Source: Rhynchosporium graminicola
Taxonomy: Eukaryota; Ascomycota; Leotiomycetes; Helotiales; Ploettnerulaceae
Length of the DNA stretch: 64,000 bases
NCBI GenBank assembly: GCA_900074885.1
Contig: FJUW01000063.1
Location: 320,957-384,956, forward strand
Direction: 5' to 3'
The position numbers and the translations under genes are program-made. The notes under the pieces are model-generated. The model was given only the letters and a program-made list of their open reading frames with translations, did not search any database and was not told where the DNA came from. This document shows positions 24,762 to 37,594 of the stretch, one piece after another; positions within the stretch are counted from its first letter, which is position 1; every line of letters starts with the position of its first letter.

Positions 24762-24863
24762 CTTGAATCTCTACCCTTTTGGTACTGAGAAACAGTTCGG
24801 CGCTTACTGTCAAGAATCACAGTACTACAGCTTCTTTGAGTACTACTCTACTTCTAGCTATCG

Positions 24864-24875
24864 GGGCTCATAACC
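24864..24875 (-). other. Probable copia primer-binding site (half-tRNA initiator Met type)
   Basis: On the - (element) strand the sequence reads ggttatgagccc, complementary to gggctcataacc of the anticodon arm of initiator tRNA-Met. Drosophila copia and many fungal copia elements prime from an internal cleavage of that tRNA, so this is the expected position and sequence. It lies between the gag region and the expected 5' LTR. The preceding bases end GATA rather than the canonical CA, which lowers confidence. Confidence 0.5.
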
Positions 24876-25750
24876 TATCGCAAGGTTACGTTGATCTTCA
24901 GAGTAAGGCATAGAGTAGTTGAATGTTGTTGGTTGCATTGCAGTACTGATTACTATGGAGAGTTGACCAAAGGTATTATCTAGGAATATCCGCACGGACC
25001 ATGCACGTGACCACAGTCACCTGATCCACACCAAGACCCATATCCTCGCAACATATCTCTATTCCGACTCTCCTACCTTAGATTTGAGCACTCTTCAATT
25101 ACTATTTTAGACGCAAATCAGCGTACGTTAGGGAGCATAGCTATTTCTGAAAAATCTACTTTTAGAAGTAGCTTTAACGTACCAGAGATGGAAATACAGT
25201 AGCTCAAGAACTTGGTAGCCGTCAACCCAGGTCACAAGGAACCAGTCAGCTATAGCTCAAAGATGACTGCTATAATACTGTTCGGAATGGTCAAGGGCTG
25301 ACATGCGTCAGCTGCTTGAAAGCTGTCAGCTTAATCTTAGCAGCTCCGATCAAAGATATTGGATGCTTAATGCTGACTTTAGCTATACCTGGCCATCAAG
25401 CGATAAACAGCAGAGCGAGAGGATGACGCTCTCGCTCAACTGTCACAGTATCAAAGGACTTGCAACACCTCCCCACGGCGTAAAAGGGAATATCACCATT
25501 TTGTGTTCATTGCAAGTCTTCGAGTCCGAGGGGCTGTTTTCACTAGGTCAAGCACAATAACAAGTTATCAAAGGGTCATGACATTAGGCAGGCTACTGGT
25601 TATGTGTATTAAGGCAAAAAATCTCCAACACCAATTGCCTTCGTCAAAAAAAATAATGTGCAACATTGAAGTAGCCAAATTCCAGTCTCCACAACGTTCC
25701 CGTGATTGTCTTCATTTGTTCCCATCGCTCTTCTCTCCATATCACTAATA
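24876..25750. other. Remaining copia 5' region and intergenic DNA, no gene
   Basis: A candidate 5' LTR of about 175 bp would run from 24876 to about 25050, where the - strand begins tgttgcgagg, but without the second LTR it cannot be confirmed. The rest, to 25750, is the 3' flank of the helicase gene. The small open frames here have no support. Confidence 0.35.
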
Positions 25751-28700
25751 TCAAATTCTAACTCCGCCGAATTGACGCTCCAAGTCCGTCGCAGGTCTGA
25801 CACCGCCAATAGCTCGATGATCATGACCACCAACCGGAGAACCACATTGTGGGCATTGAGAGGTTTCCATCGGCATACCACACTCTCCAATCGTAAATGG
25901 ATGGCCATTCTCACAGTAATACCAATGCCCAGTGCCTCTAAAGTCATGTGCCATGGCCGCATACACAGCTGCTTTTTCCTCATTACTCACTGGCATATAG
26001 AATGTCGAATCTCGCAACATCTTCTCAACTTCCTCAACTTCGTTCCCCATGCCCGCAGTTTGGCCGGGATATTCATCACATATTTCATGTGCGAGTTGAA
26101 GATATTCCCTGGCCTTGTCCAAGAGCTGTGTGAGCTCTGATCCAGGCTCTGCGAGGCTCCGCTCGAGGGCGAGGAACCGTGCCCAGTACAGGAGGCCCTC
26201 AACGTAGTTTCCTGGTTGGGTTCTCGACTCAGATTCTACCATCAAGTTTTCGCATTCCTTTCTGTTGATACTCAGATCGACCTGGATTCTGGAAGAACTT
26301 GCGCTGGTCTCGCCTTTCCGATCATTAAGGAAAGTCAGGAGAATAGTGTAATCGCATCTTATGAGCAGTGCTGTGGCTAGAAGCCGGTTGCGCACTTGAA
26401 GAACATCGACTTTGGAGTGTAAATCAATATTGATTCCACGATGTCTGCGGGCGTCTTGAACAAGGTCGTAGATGCGGCCGAAGGGTTGTTCTTTCTCATT
26501 GACCTGTTGCAAAAACTTGTTGATCTGTCTTCGAAGCCCGATGATCCTTTTATATCGGTTGTCTTTTCGCGTAAGTGTTCCGATCTGGGAGATTTGGTGG
26601 TCACGGCTCCCCTTTAACTGAAGAGATCCTGATAGAGGAGGTTCTAGCGATATCTTATCGGAAGCCGTGAGGCTGCATCTAGCAGCCTCACGGAGCTCTG
26701 CCTCAATTGCTTGCATCTTGGTAACTAGAGGGATGAATTCCATGTTAGCCCAGACGATGAATTTCTTTGTTGCCTCGTCGATCAATGCTCGACGAACGAT
26801 ACGGCTATAGCGGTTGAGGTTTCGTAAAGGACCGCGGCAAGTTGGGCAGCTTTTCATCCCGGAGGCAGAGAAGGGTTCGGCACTATTCTTCAGGTCTACA
26901 ATTGAGCCTTCGCCATTCGTAGAATAGAAATCTGACATGCTCATGTGCCCATCCATGCTCTCTAGGGTGAGGATGTGCCCACAGGATGGCACGATGCAAG
27001 GATTCTCATCGAGATCGATCTCCTCGAAAGTGGATGACAGAATAAAGTCAACGACCATTCCCTTGATTTTTGGGTGCGCACAAATCTGACAATATGCAAC
27101 ACCTGGACAGATCTCCCCACAAATGGACGGACATCGATGCCCACAAGCCAACATGTTTGCACAGCGCTCTGAGCATGGTAGCAGATCACAGGGCACTGCA
27201 CATGGTAACGGGCACCGTCCACGATGTGGACAAGACCAAGCACAATCCTCCGCACATGGTGCGCAAGGCTCATGACATAACTTGCTGCATTTCGAATGAT
27301 TGCAGCTGACTTCGCAGGATTCCGTGCAAAGAGGACAGGGCATGTCGCCATGGCACGGAGCTTTGCAGCTATGACTGCAGGTCGTGTATGGTCTTCCACA
27401 CTGGGTGTTGCAAACTCCATGTGTCTTCTCAACAATCATACCCTCAATCCTGGTATTGCAATCTTTGCAAGAATGCGTGCAGTTGTGTCCACAAGTCAGC
27501 GCTGCCCCGCAGGTTGCTGAACAAGGGTGATCAGCATCCAAAGGCAGTTCGTGACAACGGACTCGGATTTTATGTTTGCAATGCTCCATGACCTGTTCCA
27601 TCTGGATCTGACAGCGAACCTCCTCTGGTGTCTGCGCCTCATAACATCTCAGCTGCCTGGCGATGTGTCCACATGGTAAAGGGATGTTGAATAATACGAC
27701 TTGGCATTTTGGCTCGCATAGATCTCCGCAAGGTCTCGGACACTCATGCTCGCAACCTTTCTTTGTTCTTGAGCAGCGTTCAAGGCAACGAACTGCATTG
27801 TGCAAAGATGTAGAATGGCACATATTAGGACAAGAATGCCCACAGAGGAGTCTCGAAGAGCATCTCTTAGCACAACCGCCTTCAGGAGCGAGCCGAGCGA
27901 AATCGTCCGGCACTGAGACTTCGATGGGTGTTTCTCTATGTCGAGGACAGCATAGGGCAAGGTTTGGACCGATGTTATTTGAGCGTTCCAAAATAGAGAG
28001 TACTTCAGCCCACATAGGAACAGGTCTCGAGGTATCGGAGTTGCCGATGATGTACATCCCATGTCGTGCACGACTCAGCAGTACATTGATACGGTTAGAA
28101 GTCTTCAAGAATCCACATTTCCGTTTATCGTTGCTCCGAACTAAGGAAACGACAATGACTTTGGCCTCTTCGCCCTGGAAGTTGTCCACGGTAGCAATTC
28201 TCAAAGCATTAAGCAGTGTCGTTTTCTGGACTTGGACTTGGCCATCTGCAGAAGTCTCCGGGTCGTCTTGAAGACCCTGAGCTTCCAACTCTTCTTGATC
28301 CCGATCCCCAACAACAATCTCGAAGGAATTCGCTAGCCGCTTCTTGATTTTCTGCAATTGTCCCAGATATGGAGTAATAACTGCAATATCCTCACTCCCG
28401 TACGTTCCTTGCCTTACAAGATGTGAGACAAGAGTAGCGATCATATCCACTTCGAAAGTATTAGTTCTGGATAATGAGACAGCTTGGGCAGGTCGCGGGT
28501 CCTCTTTTTCTTGGTGGTCAAGCCAATATAAGCGATCTCGCATCCCATCAACTTCCGGATATTCTAACACTGAGGTGTGATCTTGCAAGTCTGGATAGAG
28601 CGGGACTCTGACTAGCTCTGAGATGGAAGGGTGCATTCGTCGCTGAGTTTTCAATGTACTTAATGGGACCTGGAGATTCCCCATCTGCGGCCTGACGAGA

Positions 28701-31592
28701 CGCTCAAACAGCGAGATATCGAGTGAATATCTCTTGCCCTGGGGATTGTCATGTTGAAGCTCGTAGTTATTTATTTGGGGCCGGAGCTGTTCGTGATCAC
28801 CGATCAAAATTGCATGTTCAACTCCCGGTAAGAATGCAGTAAGGGTGTGTGCCTCGAGAACCTCTCCGGCTTCTTCGCAAAGCATGACTTTTGCTCGAAC
28901 GCGCTGGAGCAACTCAATGTTCCTTGCTAGCCCAGACGTTGTCACGCCGATGATGTGAGCTTCTCGAAGACATCGAAGGTCCAGTTCACTATGACATTTA
29001 TCCAGCGCGGATTTGGAGCCATAATAGGAATGCAGTGCATGGGTGAGATCATTAGTGAGTTGCGCACTTCTTTGCTCAATCCAATGCTTATGAAGAGCAC
29101 CACGCTCCGACGTCGACATCTCTCTCAGAGAAATGGCTGAGAGCTGAGTAGTGGGACGATTCGAAGCGAGTCTCTTCGGCGCCCCTCTAAGCCAACTCTC
29201 TACAACCCTGAACTTCTTTCCCTTCACTTCTTGAAACCCCTCCTCATCTACCCCCTTTCCGAACAATTCCTTGAAGTGCTGATTATGGGTCCTCATAAGA
29301 TGGGCTTGGATATTTGTCCAAGAGTTTGGATTATTTAACCCAGACAGTATATCTTCGATTTCTCGCAGTGTTTCTCCAATATCCCGATTGTGTTCCCACT
29401 TGTCATGTTTTTCCGTCTTCGTGGGCACGACTCCTTCCCTTACATGATGGAGAGTGAGATTTTGAAGTAAATCGGATTTGGATCGTGAGCCTAGACGGAT
29501 GACTTGCCTTACACCATCCTTCACTAAATGCTCCAACAACTGATCGAGAGCATGATTTGTGTAGCATACACAAATAATGGGACCTAGGTCGGCTGCCTTT
29601 CGGTTGTGGAGTAAAGCCTTGATGATTGCTACACCAGTATAGCTCTTTCCTGTGCCAGGCGGGCCTTGTATGAGAGCTAGTCCTGTACTGAGAGCTTGAA
29701 TGACGGCGAACTGTTGGGCTTCGTCGAGCGTGGACCCACCGTCCAGCTTAGCGTAATCGAAAGATTGCCCCGGTTTTAGAGTCAGGGGTACACCAGCGAG
29801 AACGTCGAGATTGAAACTGAATCCTCTTTTGGTCGCGTATGCTGGAGGTTTGATGATGGCAGTAGAAGTCTGCGAGTCTGGTGCTACGACCTCCGCGAAT
29901 GGAAGGCTCAGTTTCTGGCTCATTTTCTGTATCGCTTGTAAAGTTGGCTGAAAAGATGGCAGGAGCACTCCCGGGAACTCAACGAGCGATTGTCGAGTTT
30001 TGGAAAGCGCAATGTGAGAACTAATCCAAATGGCATCTTCCACCTTATATTCTGCCAGGCCCAGTAGCACAGACGCACGATTCGCTTCTCTGAAAAGGCT
30101 GGGAATATCATCTGATCTTCTCTTGTCATCTGAATTGGAGTCCTTTCTTCCGTGGAATGGCAAGGTTGGATCGCAGACAGAGAGGAACATAATTTTACCA
30201 TTTGCTGAGACGAAGCAGACTAGCGAATCAGCTTGCAAAAGCTTGCTTCCTTTCCACCAGTCCTCTCGCTGCTTCATAGATTTATTGTTGATTTGGGGAG
30301 GTTGGTCGAAGTCTGCTATGACTTGTAGACCTTTTCTGCGATCTACACGCATACGGGAAAAGCGGACGTTGTGATAGATGAGCTTCCGAACGCCTTGTTG
30401 ACCTTGGTGCGTTGGCACATTACGGTTGGGATGTTTTAGCCTCGTAACCTCTTCACGCACTGCATCTCGTAGTTGTCCCACTGTGTCTTCGCGGAGGAGT
30501 CGGAATTGTCTGTCCAGTAGTCCGGCAAGGCCTGACAGGTGGTATTGTGTTGAGTCGATCAATGGGAGGTATTCTTGTCGTGAGGAAGCGATCTCTTGCG
30601 CTGTGGGGAGGATCTGGATATCGGCGATACCCGCATGGTCGTTATCGTGTCGAGCACCGTTGTTGGAGAGATTTCCAGGCAAGTCTTGACTCAACTCGAA
30701 GGCTGCAGATAGAAGGTTTTGCGGAGTTGATTGAGCCAGTGCGAGGGGCAACGAAGAACCGATATTAAGACGACGTCTGATTCGAGTAAGGCTTTGTTGT
30801 ACATTCGGTATTATAAAGTTCTCCGGAATGCAGGCAGAGATTGTCTCTACGATGGTAGTAAAGCCTTCAATGACTTGAGCACTCTGGTTGATCTCAATCA
30901 GCCGATCTAGAACTGCGAGACTCGATGATACGGCAATGGTAGAGGCGTCCTCATCGCTTGGAGAAGGTCCTAGAATCATTCCACTTAGAGCAGTTGCTGT
31001 AGAACGGAATACACGTAGCCCACGTCGACCGCTGGGACCAAAGAGAAAGGTGTAGATAGTATCAACAGGAGTCTCCAGTATTAGCGAGGATAGCACATCT
31101 GGATGAGAGATAATCTTGTAGAAAGGAAGAGTCCTATCTCTAAATATCGAGAGAGTGATTTCATCCCTTTGGCCGGCATCCATAATGTCCGTTAAGGTCT
31201 TGATGATTGCAAGCCCCGTCTCTGCACCGAGTCTGGTGATGACGTACTGGCGTATTCCTGCATCTTCGCTCTCAATGAGATTCCAGGCCATCTGGAAGAA
31301 CTTTTTTGTATCTACAGCAGCTTCGAACCGTGAAGAATTCGTGTTGGGTCTTGGAATCATGTATGTCCATTTTCGGCAGATTGCTTCGGTTTCGTTCTCC
31401 TCGCGAGGCTGTGGGTTTGTGGTGTTTGATGAGCTTGCGGTGCTCGTTACTGTGTCATGGCTGAATCGACAGTGGATGCCGCGGCGGCAACAACCGCGTT
31501 TGAAGTCGAAGCAGGGCCCGGGTCTGTTGTGTCTTGAAGTCAGTGGTTGTTCCCATAAAATGCAGAGAGTATCTCGCGAGTACTCACGGCAT
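25751..31592 (-). CDS. ZNFX1-like SF1 RNA helicase with CCCH, NFX1 and RZ zinc fingers
   Basis: The protein has about 1925 residues. In order: an N-terminal CCCH finger (CFDFKRGCCRRGIHCRFSH), a long helical region, an Upf1-type SF1 helicase with Walker A GPPGTGKS (about 620), LCEEAGEVLEAH as Walker B (about 880), DNFQGEEAKVIVVSLVRS (about 1112) and INVLLSRARHG (about 1152). An array of NFX1-type Cys/His fingers follows (about 1210-1520), and a C-terminal RZ-type finger (YYCENGHPFTIGECG, near 1868). Relatives (ZNFX1, nematode ZNFX-1, fission yeast Hrr1 for the helicase part) act in small-RNA and RNA-directed silencing in cytoplasmic or nuclear granules. The frame upstream begins at TTG with no ATG. 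A 64-nt intron (31524-31587, GTGAGT, CACTGAC, ACAG) joins ATGCC at 31588-31592 to the CCCH finger, giving MPPGPCFDF. I prefer this start. The rest is one open exon, undamaged by RIP. The function in this fungus is inferred. Confidence 0.93.
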
Positions 31593-32990
31593 TCTGGAAC
31601 GTGTGTGTTTTGATCTGCCAGACTTATGGATAATTGGCTAAAGATTTTACGCAAATGGACAGAGCTATAGGTCGCAGCGTGAGAAGGCTATGATTGAAGG
31701 AGGTAGAGCGTAGGAACCTTTAGAAACACTTCATCTGTGCAGGACATGCTTTGTGAAGCCTCATCAGGCTATGAGGCCTCCCGGTTCAACTGAAGGCAGT
31801 TTTGAGGCTCCCGACGACTGGTTGTTGAAAAAGCAAGTGTGATAAGGAATTTTGAATCATTGTGTCGAATGGGAAGTCGTTGGTAAACGCACGATTCGTT
31901 GTCTGAGCATCGAGGGCCTCCCTGCCGTGATACAGTCGCGAGGGTCAGGTGCCACTGTCGACCCCGCTTCGAATTCGCATGCTAGCTAAACCTAATTCGG
32001 TTAGTAATGATAGTAACGCCCTCGCCGCAAAATATACATCCTACCTTCATCATCTTCATCCAAGTACACGAACCCCGCAAGCTATATCAACTTACGGCTC
32101 TGCGTCTACAGAAAGCGCAATAGCAGCGTTCGAACCGCTCCTCTCGTGGAATACTCGAGCTCAAAGAAGTGCTATCTTGCATGATCTCTACTTCGCAAGT
32201 GACTCGAGCTAAAGCTTGCAGTCAAGTCTGGCATCCCGTGCGGAGCGTCCAGTGTTGAACCTTTCTAATTCGACGCTTGAATTGCAAGCCCTGGCAAATA
32301 AGTCTCGAGTGCGAATACAGTGGCTGGATCATAATGGTATATCGAAGCCTGCAACCGGAAGCAGTCCATCTTCCGGGCCAGTAGGCAAGAGGCAACACGC
32401 AAAGATCCTTCCACTGTGCAACCACACCCCTCTACCGGAGGCGACATTTCGTTTGTTTTCGTGTGGAGGCTGGATACTCTCTTCCAATTGCCCTTCGCGG
32501 ATAGAGAGATGGCCAAGTGACCACAGCTGTCGCACCAGCAGACGACGGTTACACAGCATGAGCTAAGTTGCAGTTATTCCCAATGCCTCAAAACGAGGCT
32601 ACCAATCAATCTGCTGCTCACATCAAATGCCTCATCTATTAGTATGCTTATCTGTCCTTGACTGCTTTCGCGGTATTATTCACAGTGCCTCGCTGCTTTG
32701 CTACTTCATCTCCACCTTCTGCCGCCTCGACGCACTTCACGCAGTTCAATCAAGTCTAACTTCGCCATCGACATTCAAAATAGTCTTGAAACCATTCTAT
32801 ACAGATTCCCTAAACGGGTTATGTTCTAAGGATCAACTAGATCTACTCGACTCCGTCGACTGTCTCCGTTCGCAAGGCATCAGTTATTATGTCTTATTGC
32901 CACAGATCATTGACTTCCTGTGGAGAAGTAGGGCTATTAGGACGAGACGGCTGCGATAGAGTAGACCGCTTACAAACTATAAGGCAGCGG
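31593..32990. other. Intergenic, no supported gene
   Basis: This is the 5' flank of the helicase gene and the approach to the second RIP block. Open frames at 31949-32212, 32216-32566 and 32627-32959 overlap antisense frames, in part start at non-ATG codons, and show no domain. From about 32990 the RIP signature begins. Confidence 0.4.
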
Positions 32991-33959
32991 ATGTACCGTA
33001 ACTATTATACTAATATCGTTTCTGTCCAGGAACCTATTCTACCGAATCCCTATAAATATTCGTATATCTAACTTCGCTCTATCTGCTTCGCTATTATATC
33101 TGCTCAGATATTACTATATCTCTATCGTAGCGTCGCTATTATCTTCTTAGCTAATCAGATTATACTCCCGCTAAGTAGCTAAAGCTCTTACCTCGACTTC
33201 CCGAATATGCTAAAGAGCTAAGCTGCTAATAATATCTAGTATCTTAGCTATAGACTTAAAAGTCTTAGATATATTACTATATATAATAGTATTAATAAGC
33301 TTACTTTTACTAGTCAAGTCCTAAACATGCATCAGCTTATAGTAAGCTCCTAGCCCGCCTAGTATATTATCGAAATCGGTACCTAAGTTTTCGATCTTAT
33401 AATAATATAGTAATAGTTTCTTCTTCTCCTCCTTAGTGAATCTATCTGATTCCTCTAGTAGAGAATAGATATGCGATAAGAGCTTCGGGGAGTATAGGCT
33501 TTATAGTCATTTACGGGTATCTATATCGAACAGCTAGTCGCTAGGGAGCTAGTAATTAATCGAATATGCGGAAATAGCGTTAAGAAGGTTAAGAGCGTCA
33601 TATACTATCTATTTCGCCTAGTCTTTAGGGTTAGTAATATTTCACTTTAATATATCGTAAGTAATACCTCAGTTATATTACGAATCTGAACAATAGTTAT
33701 ATTTATACTAATACGGAGCTAAATAGCATATCGTAGTAGTTTCTAGTATTACTATTTAAGTAACGAAAGTCTATTAAAAACACTATAGCTTAGACGGATA
33801 TCTGGCCTCAGTAGCTATAGCGCGAAGCTAAGATAGCGCTAAGCTCTACCCGCTCTAAGGTGTTATTATCCGATCTCCTAGCTGATACTGAAACCTAAGC
33901 TATTAATTTACCGTAGAATGTCATAACGCGTATTAAAGCTTACCCTACTAGCGCTAGCT

Positions 33960-34620
33960 TATATCCCAATTATTATATCTTAGCCTCTATATACAGAAAA
34001 GCCTTAGTCCATTTTTTCGTAATACTGCACATCTTCTATCTCAGGTTATATTCTATGCCTTTATATTTCGCTCGGCCTAGTAATATTAGAATAGCTTCTA
34101 ATCTCGTTCATTAATCCTAAGGGGATAAATTAATCCCTCTTATCTAGTATTACTACGACTTACTTATATACGTATTACGATCGAACGTAAGATCTTATTC
34201 AATATATAAGAAGAAACTAGATAACGAGGTAACTAACGCCTTTCTCTTCTGCTATATATCTTCGTCTACTTTACTTTTACTAATTATACTATTTATTACT
34301 TACTGCTTATTTCCTTCTATTCTAATAGTAGTCCTATACGGGCTCCCTAGTTCCTCAGATACAGATTTAATTCCCTTCCTAGTAGCTATTATCCTTTCTA
34401 TTATTGTCTTTATAGCGGCTGTTATTCGACTAGGTAGCTATTTCCTGCTGTAATTAAACTAGCTACTATAATTAGCTTTATCTATTACTTACTTCGTAGT
34501 ATCTGGCTTACTTCTTAGCTTCGTATTATCAAGAAAGAGTAAAAGGAGTTCTCCTTATCTCTAGACTTTTAAAGCTAAACAGAATAGATAGCTACTAGTA
34601 CTAAATTATATATATTTATT
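33960..34620 (-). pseudogene. RIP-mutated unrecognised gene remnant
   Basis: Roughly 220 codons read in one frame on the - strand with nearly all stops TAG/TAA. Segments include FCLALKVQRQGELLLLFLD, ITAAIKTIIERIIAT, KSVSEELGSPYRTTI and LVTSLSSFFLYIEQDLTF (interrupted positions read as Gln). No frameshift is needed across this span. The protein family was not recognised. Confidence 0.5.
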
Positions 34621-37594
34621 TACTTATCTTAAATATCAGTATAGTAGGAATATACAAGGTAGATACCCTAAGCGAACGTTATATTTCTTATGCTTACATG
34701 TTAATAGCTAGAATCCTTCTAGTAAATCCAGACGACTATTTTCCCACGGCTTAAATAATTCCTCCTTATTATAGGTATCTTAAGTATTTCCCTTAATATT
34801 AGACTTTATATATAATAAGTATAACCTAACTTAAATCTATAACTACTATTTAATAATATATAGGTTTAGAAATAGTAATAAATCTTTACTATTAATTTTA
34901 ATTATTTTACTTTGCTCGAGTTATATATTATACTTATTTATTTCTTTTTTATACTTTAAACTAAATTCTCTTAGTTTAAAGTATTATCTATATATCCTAG
35001 GAAGTAGCTTCGTATATATTCTCATTATTATCTTCGTTAGTAAATTTCTAGGCGTTAGCAGAGCTAAAAAAAATCCCTAGAAGCCTAGTTTCCTTAATAT
35101 AAGTAAGCTTCTCTTTATTTACTAGTAAGTATTTCAAAGCTTTTACTGATATTACTAGATTACTCTTACTATCTTAAGTATATCTATACTTCGAATACCC
35201 GGACGTAGATAATAGACTTGCGACCGGTTATTTAAAAGCTGTAAGAGTTTAGAAGAAGAGCTTATAATATACGAAGTAGCTACTAGGATTTAAGCCTAAC
35301 TAGAGAATATAAGTTAACTTTTACGGAGCGCAACGTACTACTTGTAGACAGGATCGTACTAATATCTAGTATTAATTATATTCATCTTATCTTAAAATTC
35401 TTTATAACGTAATATCTTCTCGATCACTATAAACTCTAATAATATCTATTTGCTTCCTCCTTAATATTACTTCTGGAGGCTCTTAGAATTATTATTACTA
35501 CTTTAGCTAAGATTCATAATAAAGATATAAGATAAAGCTAGTAGGATCGCTATAGTATTCCTACTATAATACGTAGTAGTTAAAAGCGCCTAAACCGCAT
35601 ATTACGATTAATTAGCAGTAGTACCTTTCTAGTTCTCGCCATAGGGATTAGTAGTATGCTAGGCTTTCCTATACCAAGTGCTAAGAAACGACCTATACGA
35701 TAGGTTAACTTAACTTAAATAAGTTAGTTAGTTCAGCGATTAGCCTATCTTACTAGTTTATATAGTTCAGCCTCTTATAGTTAACCTTTTTAGTTAACCT
35801 TTATAAAAATAATCTGCACCTAGAGGGAATAATATTAGTAAGTGCTAGGAATAGATATCTATGAACTAATACTATAGGTTAGTAAGCTACTAATAATTCG
35901 AACACTATAACCGACTTTTATTCTCGTCTGAGGTAAGACTAATATATTTTATAAGAAATATAACTATCGATATAACGCTGGGTTCTATTCCTAATTATAG
36001 TAAGATATATATATAGTCCTAGCCTTCACTACTCGATTCTGACTAACAGAAGCTAAGTGAATATCTTCGATCAGATAAGATAAGTAAATATTAAGCCGAT
36101 CTATAATCCGTTATAGGAAAGATATATACGACCTTCTAGTATAGATATCTACATAAACGTACGAATTCCTTATAAATTTAATTATTCCCTTTTATATCGC
36201 TCCTAATTCTTTAAGCGCTTTCCTTAGCTTTACGCTTCTATATATAATATTATTATATCAGATTTATCTACTAATCCTCTACGTAGATAATAGCTCCGAT
36301 AGAGGTAACTATAAAACCGGAGAAACTAGAGGCGTCCTAAGTTTATAGTAAATATAAGACTACTCAGAATTCGTCCATAGACCCAGGTACTACTAGGTAT
36401 CTTCAGCAGACTATCAGCGCAGCGAATAAGCTTAGACCCGGCTATAGAAGAGATTCTTTAAGAAGTAATACTTAGTTAAGAGTATATATCCGACGGAGCT
36501 CTAATTAATATAACTATCGAACTCCTTAGCGATCTCCCTATAAAGGTCTTTTAGCTAGAGCTGTTTATTACTAAGCGGAAGGAGTAGGATATAGTATTAA
36601 GTATAGAGCTAAGTTAGTTGGATTCGGGATCTTAGTTTTTAGTTTTTCCATATTTACTTTAACTATATCATATCGGTAATATATAGTCAAGTTTTAGTAC
36701 GAAATCTATAGTATAATATAACTCTAAGAAAATCAAAATAATAATATAATCCGGCCGACTCGTTTACAAAATAGTATAATCCTAATCTAGCCTCGATTAA
36801 GTACTATATGCAATTCTAAATGATCTCTAGGTGAATTACTAGGGGAGAATCGGCGAAGCTAGCTTTATCTTCAAGTAGCTAACGCACGATACTAGAATTA
36901 TAAGCCACTAGTCTATCATAGGGACAACAGAGTCAATATCCTTAATTAACTATCCCGTGTTAGCTACGCAGAAGTAAGCCTCCCAATTATAGGCTACTAG
37001 GTAGGAATAAACGAATCAGCTTCTTAGATCGTCTATCCGACGTTAGTTTCCTAAGATAGATTAGACTTACCCTTACTATGAAGTATAAAGAGAATCGATA
37101 AATATAAAGATGAGGGCTTTCCTTCCACATAAGCCACTCTTCTGCAAGCAACTTTGATATTAACATACGAAATAAACTTGATCTTCCCTCGGCAAGGCAC
37201 TTCTTAGATAACTTTGCACTTATTACAGCTAGTCCTGGAGAAGCCTTAAATATAACCGCAGCGTGTCTCGAATTAAGCTAAAGTAATAAGGATATAATCA
37301 CGATTCGCGTAGCTAAAAACGAAAATTTTAATCTCTAGGCTCGCTAAAGGTTATCACAGATCACTATAATAATAAATCAGGTGAGAGAGAGGTATATTAT
37401 ATAACTATAAGCTACTAAGTATAATACTAATATTTTTAGACTTATTAATCGCTATAGCGCAAGATTTATGCTTCGAATTAGTTGCAGAAGGTTACTGTTC
37501 TCGTATCTTAAAACAAATCGAGAGGCAGAATAGCTTATAGAACCTTATTTACTAATTCTATACGCTTTCTCAATAGCTAGGTCTAAGAGTAGAT

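Larger units (their letters stand above)
21858..24875 (-). mobile_element. Deleted Ty1/copia retrotransposon
   Basis: The - strand carries, in transcription order, a gag fragment, a protease (WLFDTGATEHISND), an integrase zinc-binding region (LWHKRICHASFD), the integrase core and the very beginning of a copia RT (LGSRLVFKTKRD), which then ends near 21858. This gag-PR-IN-RT order defines Ty1/copia. RT, RNase H and the 3' LTR are missing. Gag has an internal deletion, and one TAA (23338-23340) separates the protease/zinc-binding part from the integrase core. A probable primer-binding site at 24864-24875 marks the 5' side. Composition is near normal, so this copy is younger than the gypsy elements or escaped RIP. 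Confidence 0.9.

Noticed and set aside
27663..28271. 202-codon frame on the + strand
   Set aside because: It lies opposite the helicase and zinc-finger coding sequence; Cys-rich codons on one strand often open the other.
31949..32212. 87-codon frame starting at GTG
   Set aside because: No ATG start, no domain, and it crosses into a stretch with equal frames on both strands.
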